64,000 nucleotides of DNA from Bromus sterilis (Eukaryota > Streptophyta > Magnoliopsida > Poales > Poaceae), in NCBI GenBank assembly GCA_950022295.1, contig OX465596.1:8742001-8806000 (forward strand). The letters are read 5' to 3'. The notes below the pieces were generated by a model. The model was not told where the DNA came from, searched no databases, and saw nothing but the letters and a program-made list of their open reading frames with translations. The translations under genes were made by a program, and so were the position numbers. Shown one piece after another: positions 22,473 to 34,240 of this stretch (its first letter is position 1; every line of letters begins with the position of its first letter).

Positions 22473-23095
22473 CCGGGGCGGGCTGTAGTCGGTGGCGACG
22501 ATGACGGTGGAGGACTTCGATCTGAAGCAGGGGCGGCGAGGGCCGGCGTGGGCGACGGTCGGGCTAACGCGCGGAAGGCGGCCACTACGGGCCGCCGCGT
22601 CGCGCGAAGCCGCCGTGTCGGTGAAGAAGCCGGCAGTCGCGCCGGAGTCGAAGTAGAGGCGCAGTGGATCGACGACGGCGATGGGCGACGCAAACCGATC
22701 TTAGATCGGAAAACCAAAAAAGACGTCGATCAAGACGACCGGCGGAGAGAAAACGCCCCGATCAATGGATCGGGAGAAAAGACTCTAGGGCAGCCGATCC
22801 ACGGGATCGGCGGACGAACCCTAGTTACGGGCGACGCGGCCCCCAGCGCCGGCGATCAGGGATCGGCGCCGGGGGCGGCGTGGGCGGAAGCGACGGCGAC
22901 GGATAGGGTTTATGACCGGTTAGGCTGATACCATGTAGAAGGATAGAGAGAGGTTTTGGTGGAATCGATGTTTATTGCTTGAGCCTTGGATGCATATATA
23001 TAGGAGTACAATGATCTATTTGAAGTACAAGACAAGGTAGAATAGAATCCTACTCTATCTCATATTTCCTAATATACGTTATACTCAACACCAGC

Positions 23096-23241
23096 GATGT
23101 AGCATTCACATCTTCAATGTAGCACGACGTCGCGCACCGTGCGGCTGCCACCCTTACCTCCCCCACAACATGACATCACAACACCACACTAGTTTGGAAC
23201 ATAGCTATTCAAATGGTTTTTATCCCTATCGCCTATGAAAT
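23096..23241. other. Remainder of the repeat-rich host tract
   Basis: Continuation of the 14601-16402 tract after the CCAGC duplication ('gatgtagcattcac', 'aatgtagcacgacg' phrases as in the other half). It abuts the right palindrome arm at 23242. Confidence 0.5.
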
Positions 23242-25379
23242 TTAAAACCGTCGCCTTGCCTTTGATTACGATAAAAGAGGGCCTATTCCACACGATACCA
23301 AAAACCCGTTAACAATGGAGTACGTTCGTACAGACACATAGACTAAAGCGAACGTTTGAGATAACATTGGAGAAAGTGGAGCACAGTGAAGGGCACACGG
23401 CTTTCCTGCGCATATATAAACAAGACATGGAAGGTTCAGGCTTGGGCGCGGGTATAAAATGAGCGATTTCCTTTTATATCGGACAATCATATTAATTAGC
23501 TAACCATTATTTTCTTAGCGGATTATAAGCAATGGTAATGATGAGTAATTAATAATAAATTTCAAGGTATTAGATGTGTTGTGCTCCTCTAAACATGAAA
23601 GTAATCTGCATCGTTAGATTAACATTGTTTAACGGTAAAGATGGTTTGGATCAGTCTTTCTTTTGCTTTTACAGTTGTATTGTAGTAGTGAGTAGATAGT
23701 AGATTGTAGATGATAAAAAAATAGAATTGATGTTCTAAAATGCCAGTATTTAAGAAAGCATTTTGAAGTGATGTTATCATGAGTATGGCTTGGAGGCAGC
23801 GGCCGCTCGGGAGCCAACACCTGGTGGGTCGGCACGGTGTCGGCCATGTGGGCCCAACTCCTCATGAAGCCCCCATGCCACATGCCATGCCCTGGGCTGG
23901 ACGGCGGACACTTCCCAACTTATTGGTCCTCCTGCCGACATTCGCCGAGGTGATTATCTATAGCTGTATTTTGGAAGAGCTCCAGCCAATGTCACGTGAC
24001 CTCATTCTATCCGTGGCTAGCTTCACCTGGCTGTAACTATGCTTAATTAGTGTAAAACACAGCGACGCCGCCCAAGCTGTCAAACTACTAACCGCAATCT
24101 GTTACCCCGTCCTTAATTACTCACTTACTCGTGCCTGGTTAATCTTTGCTCGTGCAAACATGCGCTCACGTTGTGCCCTCCTTTCCACGTTTTAATGCCC
24201 GTGGTGTTTCACTGCTCATGCATGGAGCCCTTTATTTGAAAATGTTTGTTTAAAATATGCGTTTCAAAGCCTGGAAAACCCCTGAAAAGAATCACATTAA
24301 CATATCCTGCAAAACCCCTGAAAAGAATCACATTAACATATGCATGCATGTATGCTAGTACTACGTACTACAAGTGTGCAGACTTTCACAAGAAAATACT
24401 TTGATCCGTGACGAGGTACAAAAAAATATACCACGTCCAAATTAATGGTGTCAGCAACTAATGCACATACTATTCAGTATTTTCAAAATAATCGATTTTG
24501 AGATTTCGTTTTGTAGCTCAAGGTGTAATGTATCTCCTCATGAAAATCTGCGCAGATGAAGCATACATTGTCTTCTTATTATATTTTGTACAACTTTGAA
24601 ATGTTATTTACAAAATGATAAGCTCCACAAAGCTCGAGCACTAAAACACTTTTTTTTAACTAAGTCTATCATAGATGGTTTGGTTTTTTGTGATGAAACT
24701 AGTCCATTTAAATTTAAGACTTAAACTTGATACGAACGTTCACATTTAAAAAAAATTTACATGCTCATCGGCGCTATCCTTTCAGTGTCATGTTCCGATC
24801 GTCGATCATAATACGCTTGTGGCAACTTATCATTTTCAAAATCTGTCAAAATGAACCTCTTAACAATGTTAATAAAGATAATGTTACGCGTGTGTTTAAG
24901 GGGTGAAGTGTACCTGCGTGTTGTGCGTGTCTATGAACGTAATGTTTTAAAAAATATGAATTTCAGGTGGGGAGGTTCTCTTCCCCCGGTGAAAATTATA
25001 AAAAAATATGAATTTGAAAAGGCTAGCAGATCTTTTATTTGTTTTTTAGCGCTGAGCAAATCGTTATCTGAAGCACATAAACAAACAACAGGATTTAAAA
25101 ATGCAGCCGGCCGTACTGGAGGGAACAATGCAATCATAACAATGGCGCGTTGCCGCCGTCCACCATGGCCAGATTCTTTCGCGCCACCATCGGCGAAGCA
25201 CCGCGCGTCCCAAGCTCCATCCATGGCCGTCCACGTCCGAGGCACCACGTGTGTCGCCGTCTCTACAAATAGCTCCGCCCGCTTCCAATTCTTGGCCGCC
25301 GCTTCTCAATTCTCAGCTGCGTCCCCTCCAAATCCGATCGCCATCATCTATCTGCTAGGAGTATTGCCCGCACGACGAG
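23242..25379. other. 5' flank of right U-box gene
   Basis: Mirror of 9709-11846. AT-rich, no gene. It contains the 36-bp tandem duplication (24270-24341) and the tiny LINE insertion (24948-25015). Confidence 0.55.
25264..25272 (+). promoter_or_regulatory. Possible TATA-like element of the U-box gene
   Basis: 'tacaaatag' lies ~110 bp upstream of the ATG at 25380, in a position plausible for a TATA box with a short 5' UTR. The mirror element is at 9816-9824. Sequence match only. Confidence 0.3.
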
Positions 25380-27452
25380 ATGCCGCCGCGACGCGACCGC
25401 AGACCGCCGCCGGGCCGCCGCATGCTGGCGCTGCCGGCGGTGTGCCCGTGCGAGGCCATCGCGCCGGGGACGCTGCTGGCGTCGCTCCTCGCCCTCGTGG
25501 CCGACGTCGCCCGCCACGACGCCCGCGCCTTCCCCGTGCTCCGGCGAGGGGCCGGCGAGGCCCTGCGCGTCACGCGCCTCCTACTCGCGTTCCTCGAGGA
25601 GGTCCGCGAGGCGTCAACGTCGGCGCCCCTGCCGGGCGCGTCAGTGCTCGGCCTGTCGGAGCTTCACGTGGCGATGCAGAAGCTCCGGTTCCTGCTCGCG
25701 GACTGCGCCAGGAGCGGGGCGCGGCTGTGGGTGCTGATGAACGCCGACCTCGTCGCCTCCGAGCTCCGGGTCATCCTCGGCTCCGTCGCCACGGCCATCG
25801 ACGTCCTGCCGGCGGACGTCGTCGGCGCGTCCGTCGAGTCCGGGGAGCTCGCGCGGCTCGTGTCCGAGCAGGCGTGGCGCGCGCCGGTGTGGCCGGACGC
25901 GGACGACGGGCGCGCGGCCCGGAGCGTGCGCTCCATGCTCACCCTGTTCAGGAGCGGCGCCGCGCCGCCCGCCGACGACGCCCGGATGGTGCTCGGCCGC
26001 GTCGGCGTCACCAGCTGGTGGGGCTGCGCCGAGGAGGTCGCTTTCCTTGAGGCCGAGCAGCTGGAGCGCCTTGAGGACGGCCGCGAGAACGACAACGACC
26101 TCGTGCTCATCGCCGGCCTCATGGCGTTCCTCGTCTACTGCCGCGTCGTCTTGTTTGACCGCGTTGATGCCAAGAAAGCTGACGGGTCGAGGCCGGCGGC
26201 GAGCTGCGCGGCGTGGACCAAGACCAACCAGGAGGCGCTGCAATGCCCGATAAGCCTGGAGTTGATGACGGACCCGGTGACCGTGGCCACCGGCCAGACC
26301 TACGACCGGACGTCCATCAAACGGTGGATTAAAAGCGGGTGCCGGACGTGCCCTGTTACTGGCGAGAGGCTCCGCAGCGCTCAGTTCGTGCCGAACGTCG
26401 CCGTGCGCGGCATTGTCGAGCAGCTGCTCCTCAGCAATGGCACCTCGCTCAAGGAGGAGCCGAGCAGCAAGCACCGGTGCGCGGTCGACAAGACCGCCGC
26501 GGCGTTCGGCCCGGCGGCGGCCGGCGGCGTGCGTCTCGCCGTGGCATTCCTCATCGCCAGGCTCTCTCGGGGCACGCCGGAGGAGCAGAGTAAGGCGGCG
26601 TACGAGGTGCGGAAGCTGGCGAAGCGCAACGTGCACCACCGCGCGTGCCTCGTTGAGGCCGACGCCGTGCCGTGGCTCCTCCACCTGCTCTCCTCGCCGG
26701 ACGCGTCCGTCCAAGACAACGCCGTCGCCAGCCTCCTCAACCTCTCCAAGCACGCAGCCGGGCGTACCGCGCTGGTTGAGGCCGGCGGGCTCGGGCTCGT
26801 CGTCGACGCCGTCAACGTCGCTGCCAAGGCCGAGGCGCGGCAGAACGCGGCGGCCATCCTCTTCTACCTCTCGCCCAACAGCGAGCACTGCCGGGAGATC
26901 AGCCGCATCCCGGAGGCCATCCCCACGCTGGTGCACCTCATGAGGGAGGGCGCCTACCGCGGCCGCAAGAACGCGCTGGTGAGCCTCCACGGTGTGCTCC
27001 ACGGCGCCGCCAGCATCGGCAAGGCGGTGTCCGCCGGCGCCGTGGGCGTGCTCGCCAACCTCCTGGCCGGCGACCGCGAAGACCTCGCCAACGACTCCGT
27101 CGCCCTGCTCGCGAGGATCGCCGAGCAGCCGGCCGGCGCGGCGGCCATCCTGGCCAGCTCGGAGCTCGTGGCGAGACTCGTCGGCTTCCTCGGCGTGTCG
27201 GCGTCTCGGTCTGGGAAGGACCACTGCGTGGCGCTGCTGGTCTCGCTGTGCCGGCACGGAGGGGACAAGGTCGTCGCCCCCATGGGCAAGATGACCGAGC
27301 TCATGCCGGCGCTGTACGCGCTCGTCGTCGACGGCAGCCCTGCGGCGAACAAGAGGGCGAGGTGGCTCATCAACGAGATCCACCGGGTGTACGACCAGCG
27401 CCAGATGCAGCCGGTCGCGCCGCCGGCCGGTGACCGTGTCATTCGAGTGTAG
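25380..27452 (+). CDS. U-box/ARM-repeat E3 ubiquitin ligase, PUB18/19-like (right copy)
   Basis: Intact 690-residue intronless gene, identical in protein sequence to the minus-strand copy at 7636-9708. U-box at about residues 285-355 (starts near 26232), preceded by the helical UND region and followed by ARM repeats to the C-terminus. A second methionine (M15) could also serve as start. I chose the first ATG because the frame is open and the context reasonable. The two copies are divergently arranged about the palindrome centre, ~15.7 kb apart (9708 to 25380). The lack of any amino-acid difference means a very recent duplication, ongoing gene conversion, or an assembly artefact. Confidence 0.93.
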   Translation: MPPRRDRRPPPGRRMLALPAVCPCEAIAPGTLLASLLALVADVARHDARAFPVLRRGAGEALRVTRLLLAFLEEVREASTSAPLPGASVLGLSELHVAMQKLRFLLADCARSGARLWVLMNADLVASELRVILGSVATAIDVLPADVVGASVESGELARLVSEQAWRAPVWPDADDGRAARSVRSMLTLFRSGAAPPADDARMVLGRVGVTSWWGCAEEVAFLEAEQLERLEDGRENDNDLVLIAGLMAFLVYCRVVLFDRVDAKKADGSRPAASCAAWTKTNQEALQCPISLELMTDPVTVATGQTYDRTSIKRWIKSGCRTCPVTGERLRSAQFVPNVAVRGIVEQLLLSNGTSLKEEPSSKHRCAVDKTAAAFGPAAAGGVRLAVAFLIARLSRGTPEEQSKAAYEVRKLAKRNVHHRACLVEADAVPWLLHLLSSPDASVQDNAVASLLNLSKHAAGRTALVEAGGLGLVVDAVNVAAKAEARQNAAAILFYLSPNSEHCREISRIPEAIPTLVHLMREGAYRGRKNALVSLHGVLHGAASIGKAVSAGAVGVLANLLAGDREDLANDSVALLARIAEQPAGAAAILASSELVARLVGFLGVSASRSGKDHCVALLVSLCRHGGDKVVAPMGKMTELMPALYALVVDGSPAANKRARWLINEIHRVYDQRQMQPVAPPAGDRVIRV

Positions 27453-28223
27453 CACACCAACTTGTTGATAAGCTGTACATATTGCTTCCTTCGTGTACAA
27501 ACAAATACTTCGGTGGCCAGATTTTTGTCCCTCTGCTTCCCTGCGCTGCTCGCATTTTTTAAGAGCAACAATGGGGATGGAGTATGTAAAGTTGTACAGG
27601 AAACTCGAAAGTTGATTTACCTATGGTATGGTGTTTTGTTAGGGCATCTCTAACGTTGATTTTCAAATCTTCTGTATTTGTTTAAACTAGACTAACGAAC
27701 CATTTTTATCATTACACGCACTCTTAAATTTGTTTGTGGGCCGGTTTATTTGTTCGTGTTTCCGCAATTTTGACCTAAATCAAGGGTTTTGTGGACGTTC
27801 GGATCGTTAAAACGTTCTCATTCGAGATCCAGGTCTTACACAAATTTTTTGTACCAAAAATCTCTCCGCGCGCGAAGTGGTCATCGTGCATTCATAGAGG
27901 GCCCGCTGGCATTGGATATTGGCCAAGCGCATGCACGGTCGGTCACTGCAACCAGTATTGATGCCTAGCTAGAGCCGATGCAACCATTCACTGGAGAGAC
28001 AGGTGACGCGTCAGCCGAAAGTCCCGGTCTTTGCGCTTGTTCAATATTGGAGAGACACGATGGATGACTATTCGTCCGTCACCTATCAACATTAAACTAG
28101 CGCGGCGGCCGGGAAACTCGCTTCGACGTCCTGCATTCATACGGCTGCTCCATTCTCCTAGGCAAAACCATCTATTCTCCTTTATTCTTCCTCCACCTCC
28201 GCAATAACGGTGACCTCTATGCC
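27453..28223. other. 3' flank of right U-box gene, no gene
   Basis: Mirror of 6865-7635. It carries the presumed 3' UTR. No coding region recognised. Confidence 0.5.
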
Positions 28224-30740
28224 TGTAAGGCCCGATATGCGGTACTGCTCCAGATCTAGGTGTTTCCACCCAGATCCGAGGACGAAGCACGTATCGGTCC
28301 CACCGCGACATATGACAAAGCCATATGCCCCGGATTTCCAACATGATATCACAACATTACAGATACAAGGATACAACATCTCATACAATCGGCATACAAC
28401 TGCCTTAATACTATACAACAGCGGAAGATATATGTCTGAGTACAGACTACAATCAAATGCCTAGTGACAAAAGAAAACATCGATCCCATAACCACACGGG
28501 TCCAGGCCCTCCGCCGGGATCCGCCTAACTAGTCGTCGTCGAGTCTCCACGTGAAACGTCGATCACCATACCTGTTGTCGATCAAGAACCCTGAAAAGAG
28601 TTTGGGGGTAGTATCATGAGTACAGAGGTACTCAGCATCCAACTGTAGTGGTCATCTGACCCAGCAAGGACTTCATCACTCGTCATTCTAGGACAACTAG
28701 TAGTTTACGGTAAGGAAGGGGTAAGTGGTGAGGTTGCTGCCGCACTAGCATTTATGAAGTGGCTAACGATCTAGAGAGTAAGATAAGAAGCCAAGCATTC
28801 GATGAGGAATCGCCCCCAACAAGTCTTGCTATCAACTACTTACGCAATCATAACACCTATCCTATCCTTGTCCTCCTCTTCGCATCCCGACAAAGAAGAA
28901 GCAGTCAAGGCACACACACGCGTTGATCAAGTTATATTAAAATTATCTCAGTTGTTGTTGTCTATGAACAAGGAGTAGGTCTCAAGTCGTCCATAACCGT
29001 GGACACGGCTTCTCGAAAAGATTTAACCCTGCAGGGGTGTACCAACTGCCCATTACGAGGCTTCGCACACACGTCCATCACTCTCAGTTGCTACCCATCA
29101 CAGGCAACCATTTTATGATTTAGTTCCAAGAGATCCAAAACGACAGGTCCCTCTAGCTAACAACGAACAAATCCGGATGGCCCCCGGTGAGTCGACGTCC
29201 ATCTCAAGAGCCGGCCGCTCTCTCGATCTGGTCTCTACCGTCTGTCTCGGGTTTGGATAGCCGGTTAATCACACATGGGAAACCGGATCCTCAGCCGAAC
29301 AAGGTGGGCCAGCAAGGGAACTAAGTCCTCACTGGTCCGGGTTGGTTTGAAAACAACTGGCAGCTGACCAGCACACACACGGTTTCAAATGGTAAATGAG
29401 CTAGGGCCACCACTCGAAATGTTTGAAGCTAGGTAGGTAAGAAAAGGGGACCCCATAAAATCCCACACGCGGTTAGGCACGCTCAGTCTTAAAACCAATA
29501 CCCGGAACTCGGGTCCTAGGTGACTCGAATGGAACAAAGCGTCGGGGCGGGATAGCCTAGACCTTCCATCCTTCGTCGAATATAGCCAACATTATAATAA
29601 TCATATCATCAACAACAATATAATAATGTGATATCCCAAACCCAGGAGTAACAGGGTAACATCGTAGCCTCCTAAGCATGCATACTAAGCAGGGGCTGAG
29701 CAACGAGCAATAGTAACATAGCAGTACAAGGTTTGCTGGGAAGGGACATGGCTGTATCGGTTTGAAAGAGGCTGTAAACATGTGGTAGGATCAAACATCG
29801 AACCTAACCTAGACTAGCATGCAAACCGCTGGTTGAAATAGAATGGATCATAAGTAATGTATAGTCCTTGCCTGTTGATAAGTCGGGTTCCGAAGGTGTA
29901 GTTGATCGCAAGCTCGCATCGTCTCCGACAGGTACCCGCGGAAGCACACAAGAAAATAAACACTGAAAAGCAATCAACGGTGCACCACTATTACTACGGA
30001 GCAACACAAGATCAAGAAGACAACACAAGGCACGGCAACGCGATACGGATCTATCGTCGAGAACGGTTACTAACGATTTAAGTGGGGTATCGGTCACACA
30101 CGACGGATACCGCACGTTTACGGTGGTTCAAGTTGCTTAGCTACAGGTGATCAAACAACGGTTATTAACGTGGCAACTCAAGCAAGCATGGCATAGCACA
30201 CAAACATGGCAAAAGGTAAAGCACAAAGTAAACTATCTATGCTAGTCAATTTAAGTGAGGCACAACCTAAACATGGCATAACACCAAGTGCCACACGATG
30301 ATTAAAAGATTTGGTACTGTTCTGTCCTAAACCATATTTTAGGTTGGTTAACAACAGCAAACAATAGCATAAACACAAAGTACACGAAAAACTAATCAAG
30401 TTACATATAAAGAACACTCCAAACGGAGTTACGGTTAAAAAGATATAAGCAAAACAAGTTACGGGCACAAACTGCCAACATCACGAAGCACAGTTTAGAG
30501 CAAAGCATAAACAGGATAATCAATGCAAACATGCTCAAAAATGACTTGCAATTAAAGTAGACATGACATGGAAGGCATGACAAAAAGAATCATGCAAAAA
30601 GACATCATATATCAAAAGATATTAAGCAAACAACATGGCATCGCAAAGTAACAGACTTAGTGAAAAATTGAGGTGGCTGTCAAAAACAACAGCATAGCAA
30701 CTTTGGAGCAGAATATCTATATGACCAGGAATGCTAACAT
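28224..30740. mobile_element. Truncated long LTR (right arm)
   Basis: Mirror of 4348-6864, here in the same orientation as the solo LTR 18340-22472 (starts TGTAAGGCCCGATATGCGG at 28224). It ends within the LTR at 30740, where LINE sequence begins. Confidence 0.75.
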
Positions 30741-31722
30741 AAACTGTTGTTGCTGCTCCGTCGTGTCGGCTGGTATGGGAGGAGGGAGTATGTTGATGCC
30801 ATGCAAAAGTTTGTCATCGGCTATGGCCGGTGCCGGCGGCGGCGGCGCTCGACGGCGTCGCTTATCTTCTTGAAGGCGTTGCCGTGGTAATGCACTCTCC
30901 TCTTTTCCGTCCCTTGCTCCGAGGGAAACCTTAGATTCGTGCTCGCGGATCGGATGATGGCGGCGCCTCGCGTCGTACCCCTCTTGTGGGCGTCATCTTG
31001 GAGTAGGGACCAGTCGACGGGCCTTTGCGGGTTGGATGGTGGTGGTGGTGCGGTTGGTGGTGCGGCCATTTCTGGGGTTGACGGCCGTGTATGTCGTGCT
31101 CGTGTGCTCTCCTGGTGAGTCTCTGCTTAGCGGTGCTTAGCAGTCTCGTTGGTGGTACAAGAGGTGTTGTGGCGTCGTCTCGGCCCCGGGTAACCTTTCG
31201 ACTGCGCCCCCGACACAGATGGTGTCGCGGCGTTGTGCAGTCTCGGTTGTCTGGTGCCTTTCGATTGCGTCGACGATGCAGTGCCATCAATTTGTCTTCT
31301 TGGCGATGCCCTTCGACTATGCTGTTGGCACATAGGTGACGGGGCGTCGTCTCGGTCTCGCTTGCCCCTTCGACTGCACCCCCGACGCAGGTGGTGTCGC
31401 GGCGTTGTGCAGTCTCGGATACGCGATGCCTTTCGACTACGCCGTCGGTTGCAGTGTCTTGCTTTGGTCTCGGCTGGCTGATGTCGTTCGTCTCTCCTCG
31501 CGGTGCTTTTTGTAGTGTTGTGTTGTGTTTTCCCTCTTTGTTCCCCATGTTAAGTGTGTTCTGTGTTATGTAGAGTTTTCTTTTTATTTCTTCTCTCCGT
31601 GCCCCCCTGTACTTCTGGTTCGCTTGAACCTATCTTGCAATAGGCTGCAAAGCCTTATAGGCAAATGAATACAAATTCAGGTGGGGGAGTTCTCTCCCCC
31701 CCGGTGAAAATTCAAAAAAAAT
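30741..31722 (+). mobile_element. LINE 3' part (right arm)
   Basis: Mirror of 3366-4347, sense on the plus strand, ending in poly(A) near 31715 and the TSD copy at 31723-31738. Its 5' part does not exist on this side: the next sequence inwards is the truncated LTR. Confidence 0.7.
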
Positions 31723-31738
31723 ATATTTCTATTCTAGT

Positions 31739-32852
31739 CGTATAAAAAAATCGTTAAATTGGGCAAAACAAATGATGTTATATACAAGTGACTATTTACA
31801 GTTTTTGTCCTGGAGACTTTATTCTTGTCCTTGGTGCATTGAATTATTATTTTCTTCACGCAATTTTCAAGTAGAAAGTCAAATATGCTCTGATTTTTTT
31901 CTTCAGAATTTGTCGATTTTTTTTAAAAAAATAATAAATAAAATTCATATCAGGTGTGTGTGCATCCGAGAGCCAAGGGGGATTTTCCATATGATTATTC
32001 CATTGGCACTATCTAACATCTTCAATGTTTTTGGAGGTGTGCATCATATATGTGCTTTGTAGGTGCATGTGAAGAAAAAGAGGGTCCAAAACCAATCAAC
32101 ACATCTTCCAATCTTTTTTCAAACACAACTGTGTATCTTTTTCTCTTGAACCCAAGTATCGGTGTGTTATTTAATCATTGAATTTTAAGCATTTAGAGAT
32201 GCTGTGATGACAGTATCGTAAGTGAGTTTCATGTAGCTGGCTGTAAGCATCATCAGTATTCAGTATGACTAGTTTGCACTTGGCAGGATATTTTTTTTTC
32301 TCTGGAACATACACAAAATGCACCCCGTTCGTTCTGAGATACACCTAGAAAGCACATACTTGTTGCGTATCTGAATTTTAAAAAGAGATTTCCCACATTT
32401 GTTTTCCATTTTATTATGCTTGTGCGCAAGTTTGAAGTGTTGAGGACATTTTGAAATTTGCCCCCTTTGGCATTCTCTACTAGTACTACCATTTTATGCA
32501 GGCAGGATGACCATTTAATTTCAACTTCAAACGTATAGACTCGTATCCGTGGGAGTGCAGACTACGCCGAATAATAATTCGTTAACAAATGGTTATTGGA
32601 ACGTTTGCTGTATGTTCGTGCAAGAATTCCCAAGAGTTTATTGCAACCGAGTACCGACTGGTTATCCATAATTCGTTAAACCATTTGCTCTCAGAATGAA
32701 TATCCACAACCGACTGGCAGTTTTTATCTCCAAGAAGTTGTTCTCCTTTCCTTTTATCTCGGTAACAAACAACCAAACATAATTTTCTCCACAATATAAT
32801 CTCGGCTAGGTCTCTATTTTATGCAGCTTCAACTCGACGGCGACAAGCAGCC
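31739..32852. other. FBX-2-type 3' flank and FBX-1' promoter region
   Basis: Mirror of 2236-3349. The part next to 32853 is the 5' flank of FBX-1'. No gene seen. Confidence 0.55.
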
Positions 32853-34240
32853 ATGGCATCCCACCCGCCGCCTCTGCCGGCGGTACACCGCATACCACCC
32901 GGTCTCACTCCCACCACCATAACGGACCTCGGCGACGACGAGCTCCAAGAGATCTTCCTCCGCCTCCCGGACCTCCCGAGCCTCGCCTCCGCGGCCTTCA
33001 CCTGCCGCGCCTTCCTCGGCGCCGTCCGCTCGTCCCGCGCCTTCCGTCGCCGCTTCCGCCTGCTCCAAGCACCACCGCTCCTCCCTAGCTTCCTCGCGAT
33101 CTACATGTACAAGCTATATGGCTTTGGGTTCCTCGCCCAATGGCCTGACTACGCCGGATTCAACCCTCTCCAAGACGACGATACTTCCGAGTGGAGGGCC
33201 AATTTCTTTGACTATTCGGTTGCCTGCAGTGGCTCCATCGCCATGGAACACCGGATCACCAAGCAGCGAGTTTTGTACAACCCCCAGACGATGGCCCTGA
33301 TTCTCCACCCCAAGGAGGGCCATGGCCTGCCCGACGGCACCTACCTTCACTTCCACACGCTCTCCCCTCAAGACGAAGACGAGGAGGATCAAAGTAGGCC
33401 GTCCCGTGTGGTCTGTGTCCGTCAGGACTACTCACGGCCATGCGCGCGGTTCGCCGTCTTCTCATCGGACACCATGGAGTGGCAGATCTTCCCGGAGACG
33501 GCGACGCCGCTGCCCGGGGGCCTCAGAGGCACGACCCGCACGGTGGTGGATGGGTTTATCTGCTGGCAGTGCGAGTCCTTGCACATCTGGCCATTTACCA
33601 GAAGGTACATTTTGGTGCTCAACACACGCACGTCTCGCTTCTCTCGAGTAGATGTGCCGGAGCCATTGAGAAGCATATACGACTTAGTTACTACAAGGTC
33701 GGACAGACCAAGGATGGGAAGCTCTGCATCGTACAGTATATTCAGAAGGAATGCACGTTTAGCCTCTGGATTTTGACGGCCGGTGACGACGACGACGGCA
33801 TCGAGGAGAGATTTGTGCTGGATGATACGTTCCCGTTGCGCGCTAGGTTTATGGAGGTTATTACGGGATGTTCAGTGGAACATACGATCTCGGTTCGGTT
33901 CATGGCGGTTTTCCATGGTTTTGTCTACTTTTCAGCTCGCCCGTGGAAGAATCACGTGCATGCGTTCAAGTCCCCTCAGTGGTTCCTGTCCTTCTCTCTT
34001 GAAACGGGGGAGCTCAAGCAGCATCTTAAGAATAGGAGGCGACTTGACTACCATGTCCATCCCTACTTGCTCTGGCCTCCTTCTTTGGCATACAGCACGG
34101 TGAGCCTATTCTTGTGTGTGACCATGGTGCTAAATAAGGATTTTCATTTTATGTTTGATCTGTCGATCAAATGCAGTCAAGTTTGTTTCCTGAGACATTG
34201 CATTGCTCCGAAGATATGCTATCGATCAGTCTTTGTATAA
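32853..34240 (+). pseudogene. FBX-1': F-box gene with the same frameshift (right arm)
   Basis: Plus-strand twin of 848-2235. The ATG at 32853 opens a 307-residue frame with the F-box at about residues 22-65, ending at 33776. The conserved C-terminal part continues in another frame to 34240. The frame changes just after PEPLRSI at about 33675-33700. At 34121-34130 the sequence accATG|GTGCTA could be a weak splice donor, and an acceptor at 35411-35414 precedes an in-phase GrpE-like ORF. If spliced, the ancestral product would have been an F-box protein with a different C-terminus. In its present state translation of the full chain is broken. Confidence 0.85.

Larger units (their letters stand above)
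16403..23090 (-). mobile_element. Non-autonomous Copia-like element with 157-bp LTRs
   Basis: LTRs at 16403-16559 and 22934-23090 (on the minus strand TGTTGAGTATAACG...CTTCTACA) differ at two of 157 positions. The target duplication is CCAGC (16398-16402, 23091-23095). On the minus strand the primer-binding site TGGTATCAGCC (initiator-Met tRNA type) directly follows the 5' LTR at 22933, and a purine tract (gcgggggga) precedes the 3' LTR. Without the nested solo LTR (18340-22472) the element is ~2.55 kb, far too short for gag-pol. The longest sense frame (16654-17586, Ser/Thr-rich in the middle) has no RT, integrase or protease motifs. Boundaries are very well supported; the Copia label rests on PBS, 5-bp TSD and LTR style. 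Confidence 0.9.

Noticed and set aside
24851..26050. 399-codon frame overlapping the U-box gene start (mirror 9038-10237)
   Set aside because: The N-terminal part is untranslated flank and the C-terminal part is an out-of-frame Arg/Pro-rich reading of the U-box gene.
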